From the NCBI RefSeq assembly GCF_014697355.1, contig NZ_JACJRQ010000027.1:43710-107709 (forward strand): a stretch of 64,000 bases of DNA. Reading direction: 5' to 3'. The translations under genes and the position numbers were made by a program. This document shows, piece after piece, positions 52,073 through 61,638 of the stretch. Position 1 is the stretch's first letter; the number at the start of each line of letters is the position of its first letter. The notes beneath the pieces were generated by a model, which was given only the letters and a program-made list of their open reading frames with translations, was not told the DNA's origin and ran no database searches. This DNA is from Nostoc calcicola FACHB-3891. GTDB taxonomy: Bacteria > Cyanobacteriota > Cyanobacteriia > Cyanobacteriales > Nostocaceae.

Positions 52073-53521
52073 ATGATATCAACACTTTTGAACGATCGCT
52101 ATCGTATTATTAGCGTACTTGGAACTGGTGGATTTTGTGAAACATTCTTAGCCGAAGATACTCAAATGCCTTCGGGACGACGTTGTGTAATCAAGCAACT
52201 CAAACCAGTTACCGACAACCCAGAAGTTTATCAGTTGGTACAAAGGCGATTTCAAAGAGAAGCTGCTATTTTAGAAGAGCTAGGAGGATCTAGCAATCAA
52301 ATTCCCACTCTATACGCCTACTTTCAAGCAGATGGGCAATTCTACCTCGTGCAGGAATGGGTTTCTGGACAAACCCTGAATCAAGAAGTAAAACAAAACG
52401 GTTGTTTTAGCGAAAGTGAAGTCATCCCAATTTTAATTAGTCTGTTGAAACTGCTGGAATTTGTACATAGCAAAGGCATCATTCACCGCGATATAAAACC
52501 AGACAATATTATTCTGCGTTCATCTGACGGCAAACCAATTTTAATTGATTTTGGTGCAGTGCGAGAAACGATGGCAACAGTGATGGGTTCAGAAGGCACT
52601 TTTAGTAATTCAATTATCATTGGTACGCCAGGTTTCATGCCTAGCGAACAAGCAGCAGGGCGTCCAGTTTTTGCCAGTGACTTGTATAGTTTGGCGTTAA
52701 CAGCGATTTTTTTGTTGATGGGAAAATTGCCCCACGAATTGATGACAGACTCCCAGACTGGAGAGCATGTTTGGAATAGGGATGCCATTAGTCCGAATTT
52801 AATGGAAGTTTTAAAAAAAGCAACTCAGTTTGATGTGAGGGAGCGCTATTCTACTGCGAGAGAAATGCTAGACGCTTTGCAGACCATTGCCAATTCGACT
52901 GCACCAAAAGTGCCAATGTATAGTCAACTTTCTGCTTTCACTCATTCCGTGATTCGCTTGCCACCTCGTCAAAGCAGTAAACAAAACGCTATTTTTATTG
53001 GTAGTAGTTTAGTCGGCGGTGGATTAATTGGTGGGTGCGTGATTATTGGTCTTTTGTTAGCAAACTCTCCTCAATCGGGGACATATCAAGGAGCTACATC
53101 TTCCCTACTGCCAAAAGAAGAAAATGGAGATAATTCTTCATTGTCTCTTCCACCCGGAAGCGCAAATAATCAAATAGGGACAAACCGAGAATCACCAATC
53201 ACAAACGGCGCTAATCTACCGAATTCTTTTTATTTCGTAGCAAATTCTAGTTTGCCAAATCTGCAAGCTGCCGTTAAGCAAGTGAAAATTTTGCAATCCC
53301 AAGGAATTAGTCAATCAGGAGTGTTCTGGGTACCAGATTACCCCAATTTATTAGAACACAAAAATTTATTTATAGTTTACGTAGCCAGCTTTAAAGACCG
53401 TTCCAGTTGCATTAACTTCCTTAAAACTTACGGACAAATCAATCCAGAAGCATATTGCGCTTTTGCTAGTAAAGATTTAAATGCACCAATGGCTAAAGTG
53501 TCTTTTAAAGAAGTCAAGTGA
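52073..53521 (+). CDS. Membrane-anchored Ser/Thr protein kinase
   Basis: Hanks-type kinase, 482 aa, probably phosphorylating cytoplasmic targets. The kinase domain (about 10-275) has the Gly loop GTGGFCE, the ATP Lys41 (VIKQLKP), the catalytic HRDIKPDN at 138-145, DFG at 159-161 and the activation segment GTPGFMPSEQA. A linker leads to one membrane helix (about 305-330, IFIGSSLVGGGLIGGCVIIG) and an extracytoplasmic C-terminus. That tail (FYFVANSSLPNLQAAVKQVK, later FIVYVASFKDRSSCINFLKT) resembles a SPOR-like peptidoglycan-binding fold. It fits the common cyanobacterial Spk pattern; targets are unknown. Stand-alone gene. Confidence 0.9.
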   Translation: MISTLLNDRYRIISVLGTGGFCETFLAEDTQMPSGRRCVIKQLKPVTDNPEVYQLVQRRFQREAAILEELGGSSNQIPTLYAYFQADGQFYLVQEWVSGQTLNQEVKQNGCFSESEVIPILISLLKLLEFVHSKGIIHRDIKPDNIILRSSDGKPILIDFGAVRETMATVMGSEGTFSNSIIIGTPGFMPSEQAAGRPVFASDLYSLALTAIFLLMGKLPHELMTDSQTGEHVWNRDAISPNLMEVLKKATQFDVRERYSTAREMLDALQTIANSTAPKVPMYSQLSAFTHSVIRLPPRQSSKQNAIFIGSSLVGGGLIGGCVIIGLLLANSPQSGTYQGATSSLLPKEENGDNSSLSLPPGSANNQIGTNRESPITNGANLPNSFYFVANSSLPNLQAAVKQVKILQSQGISQSGVFWVPDYPNLLEHKNLFIVYVASFKDRSSCINFLKTYGQINPEAYCAFASKDLNAPMAKVSFKEVK

Positions 53522-53525
53522 AACA

Positions 53526-53581
53526 GAATTCAGGAGTCAGAATTCAGGAGTCAGAATTCAGGAGTCAGAATTCAGGAGTCA
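53526..53581 (+). repeat. Four exact tandem copies of GAATTCAGGAGTCA
   Basis: A 14-bp unit repeated head to tail without variation, five bases after the kinase stop codon. Single or paired copies of the same unit or its inverse (TGACTCCTGAATTC) occur near 6305, 8380, 8610, 38935, 45718 and 47130, so it is a short tandemly repeated family that marks gene ends. Confidence 0.9.
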
Positions 53582-53647
53582 TACCATGTTGGGCGGATTA
53601 CCGACTTGTCCGCCTGAGGTTTTTACCCCCCTTTTTAAACAAGATTT

Positions 53648-53837
53648 TAGGACTTACGCACTGTACAAATTAATCATGGTATGCGTTCACGAAAATAGTT
53701 CGTTTCAGGCTTTGATTAATCGTTCTTTGATGGTACGTAAACCCGCGTGGTAGGGGCACAGCACTGCTGTGCCCCTACGATAGATATGGTTTTCAAACTG
53801 TGCATACTTTGTATTTTGCGTCAATGCGTAAGTTCTA
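53648..53837. repeat. MITE-like element with TAGGACTTACGCA arms
   Basis: 190 bp with left end TAGGACTTACGCA and right end TGCGTAAGTTCTA (12 of 13 matching as inverse). It encloses the perfect hairpin 53750-53778 (arms GTAGGGGCACAGCA / TGCTGTGCCCCTAC). Non-coding; short C-run and G-run pieces of the GATCCCCC repeat flank it. Confidence 0.7.
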
Positions 53838-53900
53838 GATTTGTCAATCCCCCCTTTTTTAGGGGTGTTGGGGGGATCGTAAGACAATTATCGTTGGCGT

Positions 53901-56720
53901 TTAAATAATCGCAATATTGCTGTTGTTCAAGGTAGGATTGCCGGACAAAGTGGCAATCTGTAGTGGTGCAGAACCCCCTAAGCTGCCATCAGCATCATAG
54001 AACAAAGCTCCATTTGTCGTATTGTAAATAAATCGCTGATTTGTCGTGTTTGCTGTGGTGATACCTGCACCGGAGCGAAAACGGTCTGAGGTGAGGGTGC
54101 CTGCGACTAATCCGCCACCAAAGCCGGCGGCAGATATCTGAATTTTATCGCCACCAGAGCCGCTGAAGCCATTAATCGTATCCAGGCGATCGCTTGGAGC
54201 TGTAAATCGGTAAGCATCTGCTCCATCATCTCCGGTGAGCGTATCATTTCCGCCACCACCAACTAGCAAGTCATTGCCAGTACCACCGGTAAGTACGTCG
54301 TTGCCGCCACCACCAGCGATCGTATCATTGCCCCCAGCCCCATTGAAGGTATCGTTGCCACTACCACCAGCGATCGAGTTGTTCCCAGCATCGCCAGTGA
54401 ATACTCGTCCGAGATCGTTGAGCGTTAGACGGTAGTCTCCCGTAGCTCCCGAACCAGCGACATCGCCAACACCTGTGACAGGGCTGTAATTCGAGTTCGG
54501 GTTGAGGGACACGCCAACGTAGTATGTGCCCGCCTGACTAAATGTATAAGCCAAGTAGGAGAACTGGCTAGAGGCTTCACCTGGCGCGGCTCCATCGTTG
54601 TTGGCAGCGAGTTGTGTGCCGCTGGAGTTGAAGACCCTGAGGTAGGTGTTGAGGTTTGACCCATTGCGAGAATCCACATCAAACCCGACCCGCTGCCCAG
54701 CAGAGACCGTAAATTTAACTAGATCGGCATCATTTTGTGGACTCATGGAATAGTCAGCGAATTCACCTAGAGTCTTGATATTCCCTGCGCGATTTTCAAC
54801 TTCAGCGATCGTGTCATCAGGGTCTTGACTCGGGCTGACGAACTTTGAGGTCAGGGTGTAGTTTGTGGAACCGTTAATTCCCTGGACGCGGGCAAAATAC
54901 CGCCCAGCCCCTAATAGACGTGAGATACTTTCTGTTGGGGAATTCAAGACGTTTGATGTGGCTAAGATATCACCTGCATCGATCGCATTGTTGTTATTGA
55001 CATCTTTGATCAGTGACAGCGATAAATCTTCGCCGGCAACCCCGGTGGTATTCAGTGTGACTTCGTAAGCACTGGAAAGATCGAAGCGATAGAAGTCGTT
55101 GACATCGCTGGAGGCATCGAAGAATTGTTCGATGTAGTCTTGGAAAGTTTGGTTGGGTGGCGTCGCCCCACTAATCGCTGCTAGTGAGCGAGCTGTACTT
55201 AAGGTATTTCCGGCATAATCTGACACCAGCCCCAGGTAGTAGGCGGCCTGTTCGCCATTACCATTGGCGTGGATAAAGTACGTTCCTGCTGCCAAGTTGG
55301 CACTCAAGGAGCCAACAGTAAACGGTGTAATTGTTTCACCAGCGTCAAGCCGCTGATTATTATTCAAGTCTCGGACAATTGACAGAGTTGGATTCTGGGT
55401 AGTTCTAGAGTAGTAGGGGTTATTAAATGCTGAAGCTGAGAGTCGCCCCGCAGCGGTCATTGTGAACTTGAAGTAATCAGAGAAATCACTCGCACTGATG
55501 CCAAACCCATCACCAAAATTAAAGGGTGTCTCCCCAATTAAATTACCAAGCGATCGCGCCTTTGATAGATTGTTATACCCCTGTGGATCGCCGGGAACAG
55601 CATCAAAGTCTGAATCTATATCGAGTTGATAGCTGGTATAAGCTCCGTTTTGCACCACCTGAACGTAATAAGTACCCGCCCCTAAGGTGGTTGAGAGCTG
55701 ATCGTCTCCTGCGTTGGACGATGAAAGAAAAACTTCATCTGCTGAAATAAACCCGTCGTTATTTGTGTCACGGGCGAGGCGTAAATTGGCATCGAAGGTT
55801 GGAGTTGGGAAGAGAGAGGTATCGATATCCAACCGGATATCAATAGGTGAGGTTTTATCTAGGGTGAATTTGTAGAGGTCGTTAGCATCTTCATAGGTTG
55901 GTAGTCCAAATGGACCTCCCACCATATCGTATAACCGACGACTACTGCCGCTGACGTTGCCTAAGTCTCGTGCTGTGCCAGTAACGTCACCTGCGTAATC
56001 AGTAACAATCCGCAGGGTGTAGGGGTCGGAGCCGTAAGTCTGGGTGTACCTGACGTAGTAAGTGCCAGCAGGGGCAGAATAGCGATCGACATTGAGACCG
56101 TTGCCCACCGTACCGAAGGTTGTTTGCAATACGTTGCCATTGGAGTCGAGCAATTCCATTCTGGCCTGCAACCCACCACTATAGTCGAAATCCTTCATCC
56201 GCAGACTGATGGTTCCAGGGGCTTCCATCGTGAACTTCACAACGTCAACGTTATCGCGGTAGTCGAGATAGTCTTGCCAGTTGATCTTGTTATAAGCTAA
56301 GTACTTACTGCTGGTTTGACCCCAACTGATGCCGATATCCCTTGCTGTCCCTAAGGTTGGGCCAGAATAGTCGTTGTACAGGTACAGCCCATAGTTCGTA
56401 CTATTAGATGAATTATAGTTATGTACTTTTACGTAGTAGTACTGATTACCCTGTAGCGCAACGTTGATTGTCTCGCTCAAGTTGCCGCCCTGGGTACTAC
56501 TGGCAATTAGGTTGTAGTTTTGGTCGTAGATGTATAAGTCGGCGTCGGCTGATAAGCCATTTAGAGCTCCGTAGAGGGTTGACGGCCCATAGAGGGTATA
56601 GAATGCAAAGTAATCATCCAAATCAGTCGGACTCAGAGAATCACCAGTATAAAAGTTCTGTTCCAGATAAATGTCAGGAACAAACGTCGCTTGGTTGAAG
56701 GTATTATTAGGTTCTGCCAT
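53901..56720 (-). CDS. Secreted PPC-repeat protein with RTX calcium-binding repeats
   Basis: Predicted type I-secreted extracellular protein, 939 aa. Residues 1-750 are about six pre-peptidase-C-type beta units (YAGDVTGTARDLG, YAGNTLSTARSL, with GTYYVRYTQ and GAGTYYVQVVQ strands), some with Asp-rich NNDGFISADEV or NNNNAIDAGD loops that look like dockerin/EF-hand-style calcium sites. Residues about 770-840 hold RTX nonapeptides (GGSGNDTFNGAGGNDTIAGG). The C-terminus (DADGSLGGSAPLQIATLSGN, then PTLNNSNIAII) is the RTX-type export end. No signal peptide and no catalytic domain is visible. It resembles the ends, but not the middle, of the giant protein at 10241-26536. Function unknown; adhesion or matrix binding is plausible. 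Confidence 0.88.
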   Translation of the reverse strand: MAEPNNTFNQATFVPDIYLEQNFYTGDSLSPTDLDDYFAFYTLYGPSTLYGALNGLSADADLYIYDQNYNLIASSTQGGNLSETINVALQGNQYYYVKVHNYNSSNSTNYGLYLYNDYSGPTLGTARDIGISWGQTSSKYLAYNKINWQDYLDYRDNVDVVKFTMEAPGTISLRMKDFDYSGGLQARMELLDSNGNVLQTTFGTVGNGLNVDRYSAPAGTYYVRYTQTYGSDPYTLRIVTDYAGDVTGTARDLGNVSGSSRRLYDMVGGPFGLPTYEDANDLYKFTLDKTSPIDIRLDIDTSLFPTPTFDANLRLARDTNNDGFISADEVFLSSSNAGDDQLSTTLGAGTYYVQVVQNGAYTSYQLDIDSDFDAVPGDPQGYNNLSKARSLGNLIGETPFNFGDGFGISASDFSDYFKFTMTAAGRLSASAFNNPYYSRTTQNPTLSIVRDLNNNQRLDAGETITPFTVGSLSANLAAGTYFIHANGNGEQAAYYLGLVSDYAGNTLSTARSLAAISGATPPNQTFQDYIEQFFDASSDVNDFYRFDLSSAYEVTLNTTGVAGEDLSLSLIKDVNNNNAIDAGDILATSNVLNSPTESISRLLGAGRYFARVQGINGSTNYTLTSKFVSPSQDPDDTIAEVENRAGNIKTLGEFADYSMSPQNDADLVKFTVSAGQRVGFDVDSRNGSNLNTYLRVFNSSGTQLAANNDGAAPGEASSQFSYLAYTFSQAGTYYVGVSLNPNSNYSPVTGVGDVAGSGATGDYRLTLNDLGRVFTGDAGNNSIAGGSGNDTFNGAGGNDTIAGGGGNDVLTGGTGNDLLVGGGGNDTLTGDDGADAYRFTAPSDRLDTINGFSGSGGDKIQISAAGFGGGLVAGTLTSDRFRSGAGITTANTTNQRFIYNTTNGALFYDADGSLGGSAPLQIATLSGNPTLNNSNIAII

Positions 56721-58225
56721 GAAAATAAATCTTAACTAAGTGTATAGAGAAAAAAAACCAGAAACACTTCTAAAATTTCGCCAAATATACACAGATAACT
56801 TGTGAAAGTCTTCCAAGGTTCTTGAGGAACCTGAAGGTAAGCTCATTTTCATACCTTTTTGATGTAGCAAAGGTTAAATTTTAAGAACCTTTACAAATCA
56901 CACAAAACGCGATCGCCCCATCAAGTAAATACTTGAAACTATTGCCAAATCAGGACTTGAAAATTAGCGAGGATCTTCTAGCTAACTACCGAATGTACGG
57001 TATAAGTCAGAAACTGAAATCATAGCCATTGGGAATTCTCTTGTGAGATCAAGTTAACTGCTAGCCAAGTCAAATGTTTTCTTAGTGGCTATCAAAATCT
57101 TCATTGAAGATTTGCAGAATTTCGTTGCCAGCATCAATTCAAAATGACCTTTATTGTTACTGTTTAGGCACAAATTTTTGACAAAATACTTAGCTTTGTC
57201 AGATATTTATGACAAAGTGACTAGATGGGAGAATCCTTGAAAGTCCTTTGCTTCTTGGAGCAAGGCAACATCTCGATATTTTTTATCAGATCTTTGTCAG
57301 GGGATAATATTGTTCTAATTAGTTCCTTTTTTTCTAGAATCCATATATATTGATGTAACGTTCGGCTGTTTTGAGGCGAACCCTTGACATAGATTGCAAT
57401 CAATGCGCTTCTAATAGATTAGAGGTTGTTTGAAAAGTGATTTGCTGTCATTTTAGGCACTTGTAGATCCCCCCTAGCCCCCCTTAAAAAGGGGGGAACC
57501 CGGAATCAAAGTCCCCCTTTTTAAGGGGGATTTAGGGGGATCTAGAACTTTTCGATACCGACAAGAGAACTTTTCAAACATCCTCTTAGAAATTCTGGAT
57601 ATGATTTCAGGTATTTATAGCGTATTTCAGGTAAATGAGATACACGGGTAGGGTAGCACAGCTGTGCTACCCTACAATTATCTGTACCTCACCAACTCGC
57701 TCTCTGCGCCTCTGCGCGATCTAAATCAAAGCAGCTTCTTGTAGGGTATGGTAGGTTTATTTATACCGTGCTGTATTAGATAAGAGCTATTTCTGCTAAA
57801 ATTTTTATACTGTAAAAATTTTATTACTGTTGAAAAAACACCCAAATATATTATACAGTAACAACTTTTATCCAAATGTTTTTGATATTACAAGTTAAAA
57901 AAATAACTTTGCCAACTATTAGTAATCTGCATAAATGACAGCAGCCCATAGTTGAATATTTCAGAAAAATAATTAATTTTTTATCAAGATTTTTATTATT
58001 TAAATGAAGATTTGTTGAAAGTTTGTTCTTATAGTACTGATTGAAAATTTATAGGCATGAATTGATGAACATGAAAACGTTAGTTGACATAATATTATCC
58101 GAAGTAGGTTAAATTTTGAAACAAAAATTACGTACTTTATTGCATCTTTAGGTGTAAAAAATCATTTCAAAAATGTTTCTCACAATCTGCCAAATATATT
58201 CTTTCGATATTAGAGGAGTTTGATA
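56721..58225. other. 1.5-kb spacer with nested repeats, no gene
   Basis: Divergent promoters for the PPC/RTX gene and the Wzz-kinase gene lie here. From 56721 to 57420 no repeat or gene is evident. Then follow the nested MITE (57421-57586), a TATAGCG-type fragment with the hairpin GGGTAGCACAGCTGTGCTAC (57627-57677), and about 500 bases of very AT-rich sequence before the kinase gene. Confidence 0.5.
57421..57586. repeat. MITE-like element with AGAGG(T/A)TGTTTGAAAAGT arms, nested
   Basis: 166 bp. The left end AGAGGTTGTTTGAAAAGT and the right end ACTTTTCAAACATCCTCT are inverse with one mismatch. Nested inside, at 57466-57542, is the second copy of the GATCCCCC inverted repeat also seen at 29003-29079. 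Confidence 0.75.
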
Positions 58226-60394
58226 GTGGTTAAGACTAGTCTGAATCAAGACCAACAAGTTATCACCTCAGCAAAAAGCCGGGTTGACATCAGACAAATA
58301 CCTACTATTTTGCTTCGTCAACGCTTTGTGATTTTGGGAGTTTCTTGTGTAGTCATGTCAGTTGCCAGCTTCTTCGCTGTCACTACCAAATCTAGTTATC
58401 AAAGCGACATGCAGATATTGGTAAGTTCCAATTTATCTCAAGGCGGACAGTCAAATAATATCCCAGAACAGGCAGACACTACAGTTGTTGATTACAGTAC
58501 TCAGATCAAACTCATGCTGAGTTCCAAGCTACTTCAGAAAGCTGTAGATTTACTTCATTCTGATTATCCTGATATTACCTTAGAATATATCAAAGGTCAA
58601 AAAGAATACAACAAAAAACCACCTCTGAAAGTTACTAAAGAAGAGGCAAATACAGGAGCTAATGAAGTTTTTAGTCAAGTATTTGAAGTTTCCTTTAATG
58701 ATGACGATCCAGTTAAAGCACAAAGAATACTTCAAGCTTTACAGAAAGTCTATCAAAATTACAACACAGAACAACAAAAAGAGCGTTTAAATCGGGGACT
58801 GGCTTTTGTGAATACCCGCCTACCCGAAATCAAAAAAGAGGTTAGTCAAGCTGATAAAAATTTAGAACAGTTTCGCAAGAAACATAATTTAGTCGATCCG
58901 GAAACACAAAGTAAAATTCTGCTACAATCTTTGGCTGAAATTCAACAACAGCTGCAAACCACTCGCGCCCAGCTTCAAGATGTAAACGCTCGCTACGATA
59001 GCCTCGAACAACAAATAGCATCTTATTCTCAAGAAAATACCAAAATTTCTTCTCGTTTAAATCAGTCAAGCCGCTATCAAACCCTATTAAATGAGATTCA
59101 AAAAACTGAACTAGCGCTGGCTAAAGAAAGGTTACGTTATACAGATGATTATCCATCAGTAGAAAAACTCAAACAGCAACGCCAAAATCAATTATCACTA
59201 TTACGGCAAGAAGTAAAAAATATTACTACTGGGAGCAAAGGAGAACAACTCTTAAAAGCGCAGACAGAGGGAGTCGATCCCAACCTAGTAGACGAATTAG
59301 TTCCGCTACAGACAAATGTTTTAGGATTAACTGCTAATGAAAAAAGTTTAGTGCAATCAGAACAGCGACTTCGTTCTGAATTAAGCAAATATCCAAACCT
59401 AACAGCAGAATATAATCGTCTGCGACAAAAGGTAGAAACTAATCATAAAACCCTGGAACAACTGGTTCAGGCACAACAGTCCTTAGGGATGAAAATTTCT
59501 CAGGAAGGATATAACTGGCAAGTTTTGGAAGAACCTGGTTTGGGTACTTATGTAGGGAATAGCAAATTATTCTATTTACTTGGGGGAGGAGTAATTGGAC
59601 CGATTTTAGGTATTTTAATAGCCCTGATTTTGTCAAAGTTAAATGACACTATTTATAGTCCGGCAGATATAAAGAAACTGACAAATCTGCGTGTACTGGG
59701 AACAGTACCAAAATTGCGATCGCCTCAGAGCAAAAAGCGTCTTTTAAATCTGTCTAGGAATCAGCAACGAAGTTTAGCTCCTGCTATGGTAGATCCCAGC
59801 GCCAAGTTGCCTGTCCATGAAACTTTGGACATGATCTACCAAAACATTAAAATATTAAAATATCCCTTACCCTTCAAGTCATTGATGTTGACTTCAGCAC
59901 TACCAGGGGAAGGAAAGACAACCTTAGTATTAGGGCTAGTGGCTAGTGCTACCCGGATGCATCGACGGGTGTTAGTAATTGATGCTAATTTGCAGAATCC
60001 TAGCCTGCACAAAACCTTAGAACTTTCCAATGATTGGGGACTATCTCTGTTATTAGTTGATGAGACAACTAGCCATTTTCAAGATTACATTCAGCCGATT
60101 CATCCCTTCATTGACATTTTGACTGCTGGCCCTGTTCCCGAAGATAGAGTGAAGCTGCTAAGTTCTCAGAGAATGAAAGAACTAATTGAGTTGTTTGAAG
60201 AAAAGTATGACTTAGTACTGATAGATGCTCCATCAATTTTAGCCACGGTTGATGCCAGAATTATCGCATCTTTTTGCAATGCGATCGTTATGGTAGAGCG
60301 TATGGGGAAAGTAAAGCAAACTCAATTGATTCAAGCTATTGAAATTTTGAGTAAATTGAATTTAATTGGAATTATCGCTAATGAAGTGAAATAG
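58226..60394 (+). CDS. Wzz/BY-kinase-type polysaccharide export protein
   Basis: Membrane protein controlling exopolysaccharide chain synthesis or export, 722 aa from GTG 58226, with GAGGAG seven bases upstream. The N-terminal Wzz part has a first membrane helix (about 32-55, FVILGVSCVVMSVASFFAV), a long periplasmic coiled coil (about 150-420) and a second helix (about 450-472, LFYLLGGGVIGPILGILIAL). The C-terminal bacterial tyrosine-kinase domain has Walker A SALPGEGKTT (about 560), an altered Walker A' (VIDANLQNP instead of the usual DxDxR form) and Walker B VLIDAPS. It ends at NEVK without the C-terminal Tyr cluster that such kinases autophosphorylate. No other polysaccharide genes are adjacent. 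Confidence 0.88.
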   Translation: MVKTSLNQDQQVITSAKSRVDIRQIPTILLRQRFVILGVSCVVMSVASFFAVTTKSSYQSDMQILVSSNLSQGGQSNNIPEQADTTVVDYSTQIKLMLSSKLLQKAVDLLHSDYPDITLEYIKGQKEYNKKPPLKVTKEEANTGANEVFSQVFEVSFNDDDPVKAQRILQALQKVYQNYNTEQQKERLNRGLAFVNTRLPEIKKEVSQADKNLEQFRKKHNLVDPETQSKILLQSLAEIQQQLQTTRAQLQDVNARYDSLEQQIASYSQENTKISSRLNQSSRYQTLLNEIQKTELALAKERLRYTDDYPSVEKLKQQRQNQLSLLRQEVKNITTGSKGEQLLKAQTEGVDPNLVDELVPLQTNVLGLTANEKSLVQSEQRLRSELSKYPNLTAEYNRLRQKVETNHKTLEQLVQAQQSLGMKISQEGYNWQVLEEPGLGTYVGNSKLFYLLGGGVIGPILGILIALILSKLNDTIYSPADIKKLTNLRVLGTVPKLRSPQSKKRLLNLSRNQQRSLAPAMVDPSAKLPVHETLDMIYQNIKILKYPLPFKSLMLTSALPGEGKTTLVLGLVASATRMHRRVLVIDANLQNPSLHKTLELSNDWGLSLLLVDETTSHFQDYIQPIHPFIDILTAGPVPEDRVKLLSSQRMKELIELFEEKYDLVLIDAPSILATVDARIIASFCNAIVMVERMGKVKQTQLIQAIEILSKLNLIGIIANEVK

Positions 60395-60491
60395 GATAGC
60401 AAGGAACAGGCTGGTCTTGGGGAGACCCAAGATCCCCCTGCTTCTTGTTCGCCGCAAAGCGTGCCTTTTCGCAAAATCAAAAATCTCAAAT

Positions 60492-61451
60492 TCAGACGCT
60501 TACTTTTGTTAATTCCACTTCCCGCCGCCTGGGTACTTCATGAATCATGAAATCATAAGCCATGTCAGTACGAGGAAAAATTGCACGGGCTTCCTGAAGT
60601 AGATCTTTTAACTCTAAGTTATTTCCAGGAGCATAGCGGGGACTAAAATGGGTCATAATCAGCCGATGTGCCCCAGCCGCTAAAGCTGTTTGGGCTGCCA
60701 TTGTGCTTGTAGAATGTAATCGCTGAAAAGCCATGTCTGCATCTTGATGGGCAAAAGTGGCTTCGTGAATTAATACATCTGCATCATCAGCTAATTCCAC
60801 TGCGCCATCACAATAAATTGTGTCTGTACAATAGGCAAGTTTGCGACCAATTTCTGTAGGGCCGCACAATTCGACACCATGAATCACCCGTCCATCCTCA
60901 AGGGTTACTGTTTCACCGCGCTTGAGTTGACCGTAAACGCGACCGGGAGGAATTTGCAAAGCTTTGGCTTTTTCGATATCAAAGCGACCTGTGCGGTCTT
61001 TTTCGGCTACGCGATAGCCGAAAGCTGTAATCCGGTGATGTAAATTACCGCAGCTTACTGTGAAGTCATCGTCTTCATAAATCACCCCTGGACGGACGGC
61101 ATGGACTTTAATGGGATAGGAAAAATGTGTGTGAGATAAACGCGAGGCGGCTTGAATGTATTCATTTAATCCAGGTGGCCCATAGATGTCAATTCGTTCT
61201 ACATTGCCAGCCAAGCCGCAAGTAGCAAGAAGTCCCATCAAGCCAAAAATGTGGTCGCCGTGCATGTGGGTGATAAAAATTCGGGACAGCTGGCTGATTT
61301 TTAGTTCACTCCGCAAAATTTGATGCTGAGTGCCTTCACCACAGTCAAATAACCACAGTTCCGCCCTTTGGGGTAATCTCAGGGCGATGCTGGAAACATT
61401 GCGCGATCGCGTGGGTACACCGGAACTCGTCCCTAAGAATGTTATCTGCAC
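60492..61451 (-). CDS. rnz: Ribonuclease Z (tRNA 3' processing endonuclease)
   Basis: Zinc-dependent metallo-beta-lactamase-fold nuclease that trims tRNA 3' trailers; 319 aa from GTG 61451, so that the protein begins MQITFLGTSSGVPTRSRN as in the family. A TTG 27 bases upstream is in frame but extends beyond the usual start. The metal-binding HMHGDH motif lies at about 63-68. Further signatures are CGEGTQHQ, GNLHHRITAFGYR, YCTDTIYCDGAVELA and LIMTHFSPRY. Length and order match the long bacterial RNase Z with the flexible exosite arm. Convergent with the Wzz-kinase gene and divergent from the methyltransferase gene. Confidence 0.95.
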   Translation of the reverse strand: MQITFLGTSSGVPTRSRNVSSIALRLPQRAELWLFDCGEGTQHQILRSELKISQLSRIFITHMHGDHIFGLMGLLATCGLAGNVERIDIYGPPGLNEYIQAASRLSHTHFSYPIKVHAVRPGVIYEDDDFTVSCGNLHHRITAFGYRVAEKDRTGRFDIEKAKALQIPPGRVYGQLKRGETVTLEDGRVIHGVELCGPTEIGRKLAYCTDTIYCDGAVELADDADVLIHEATFAHQDADMAFQRLHSTSTMAAQTALAAGAHRLIMTHFSPRYAPGNNLELKDLLQEARAIFPRTDMAYDFMIHEVPRRREVELTKVSV

Positions 61452-61638
61452 AGCTTCTTTAGTCTTCCTATTGCTCAATTTGCAGCTCTATGTTTCTATA
61501 GTGGCACGGTTGATGAACAAAATACTTTTTAGAGCCAACACTTTGACCAATTTACGAGGGTGGGGATTAGGTATTGGGGACTAGGTTTTCATATCGTTTG
61601 ACTCGTAAAAATTATGGAAGAGGCTATCTTATCGAACT

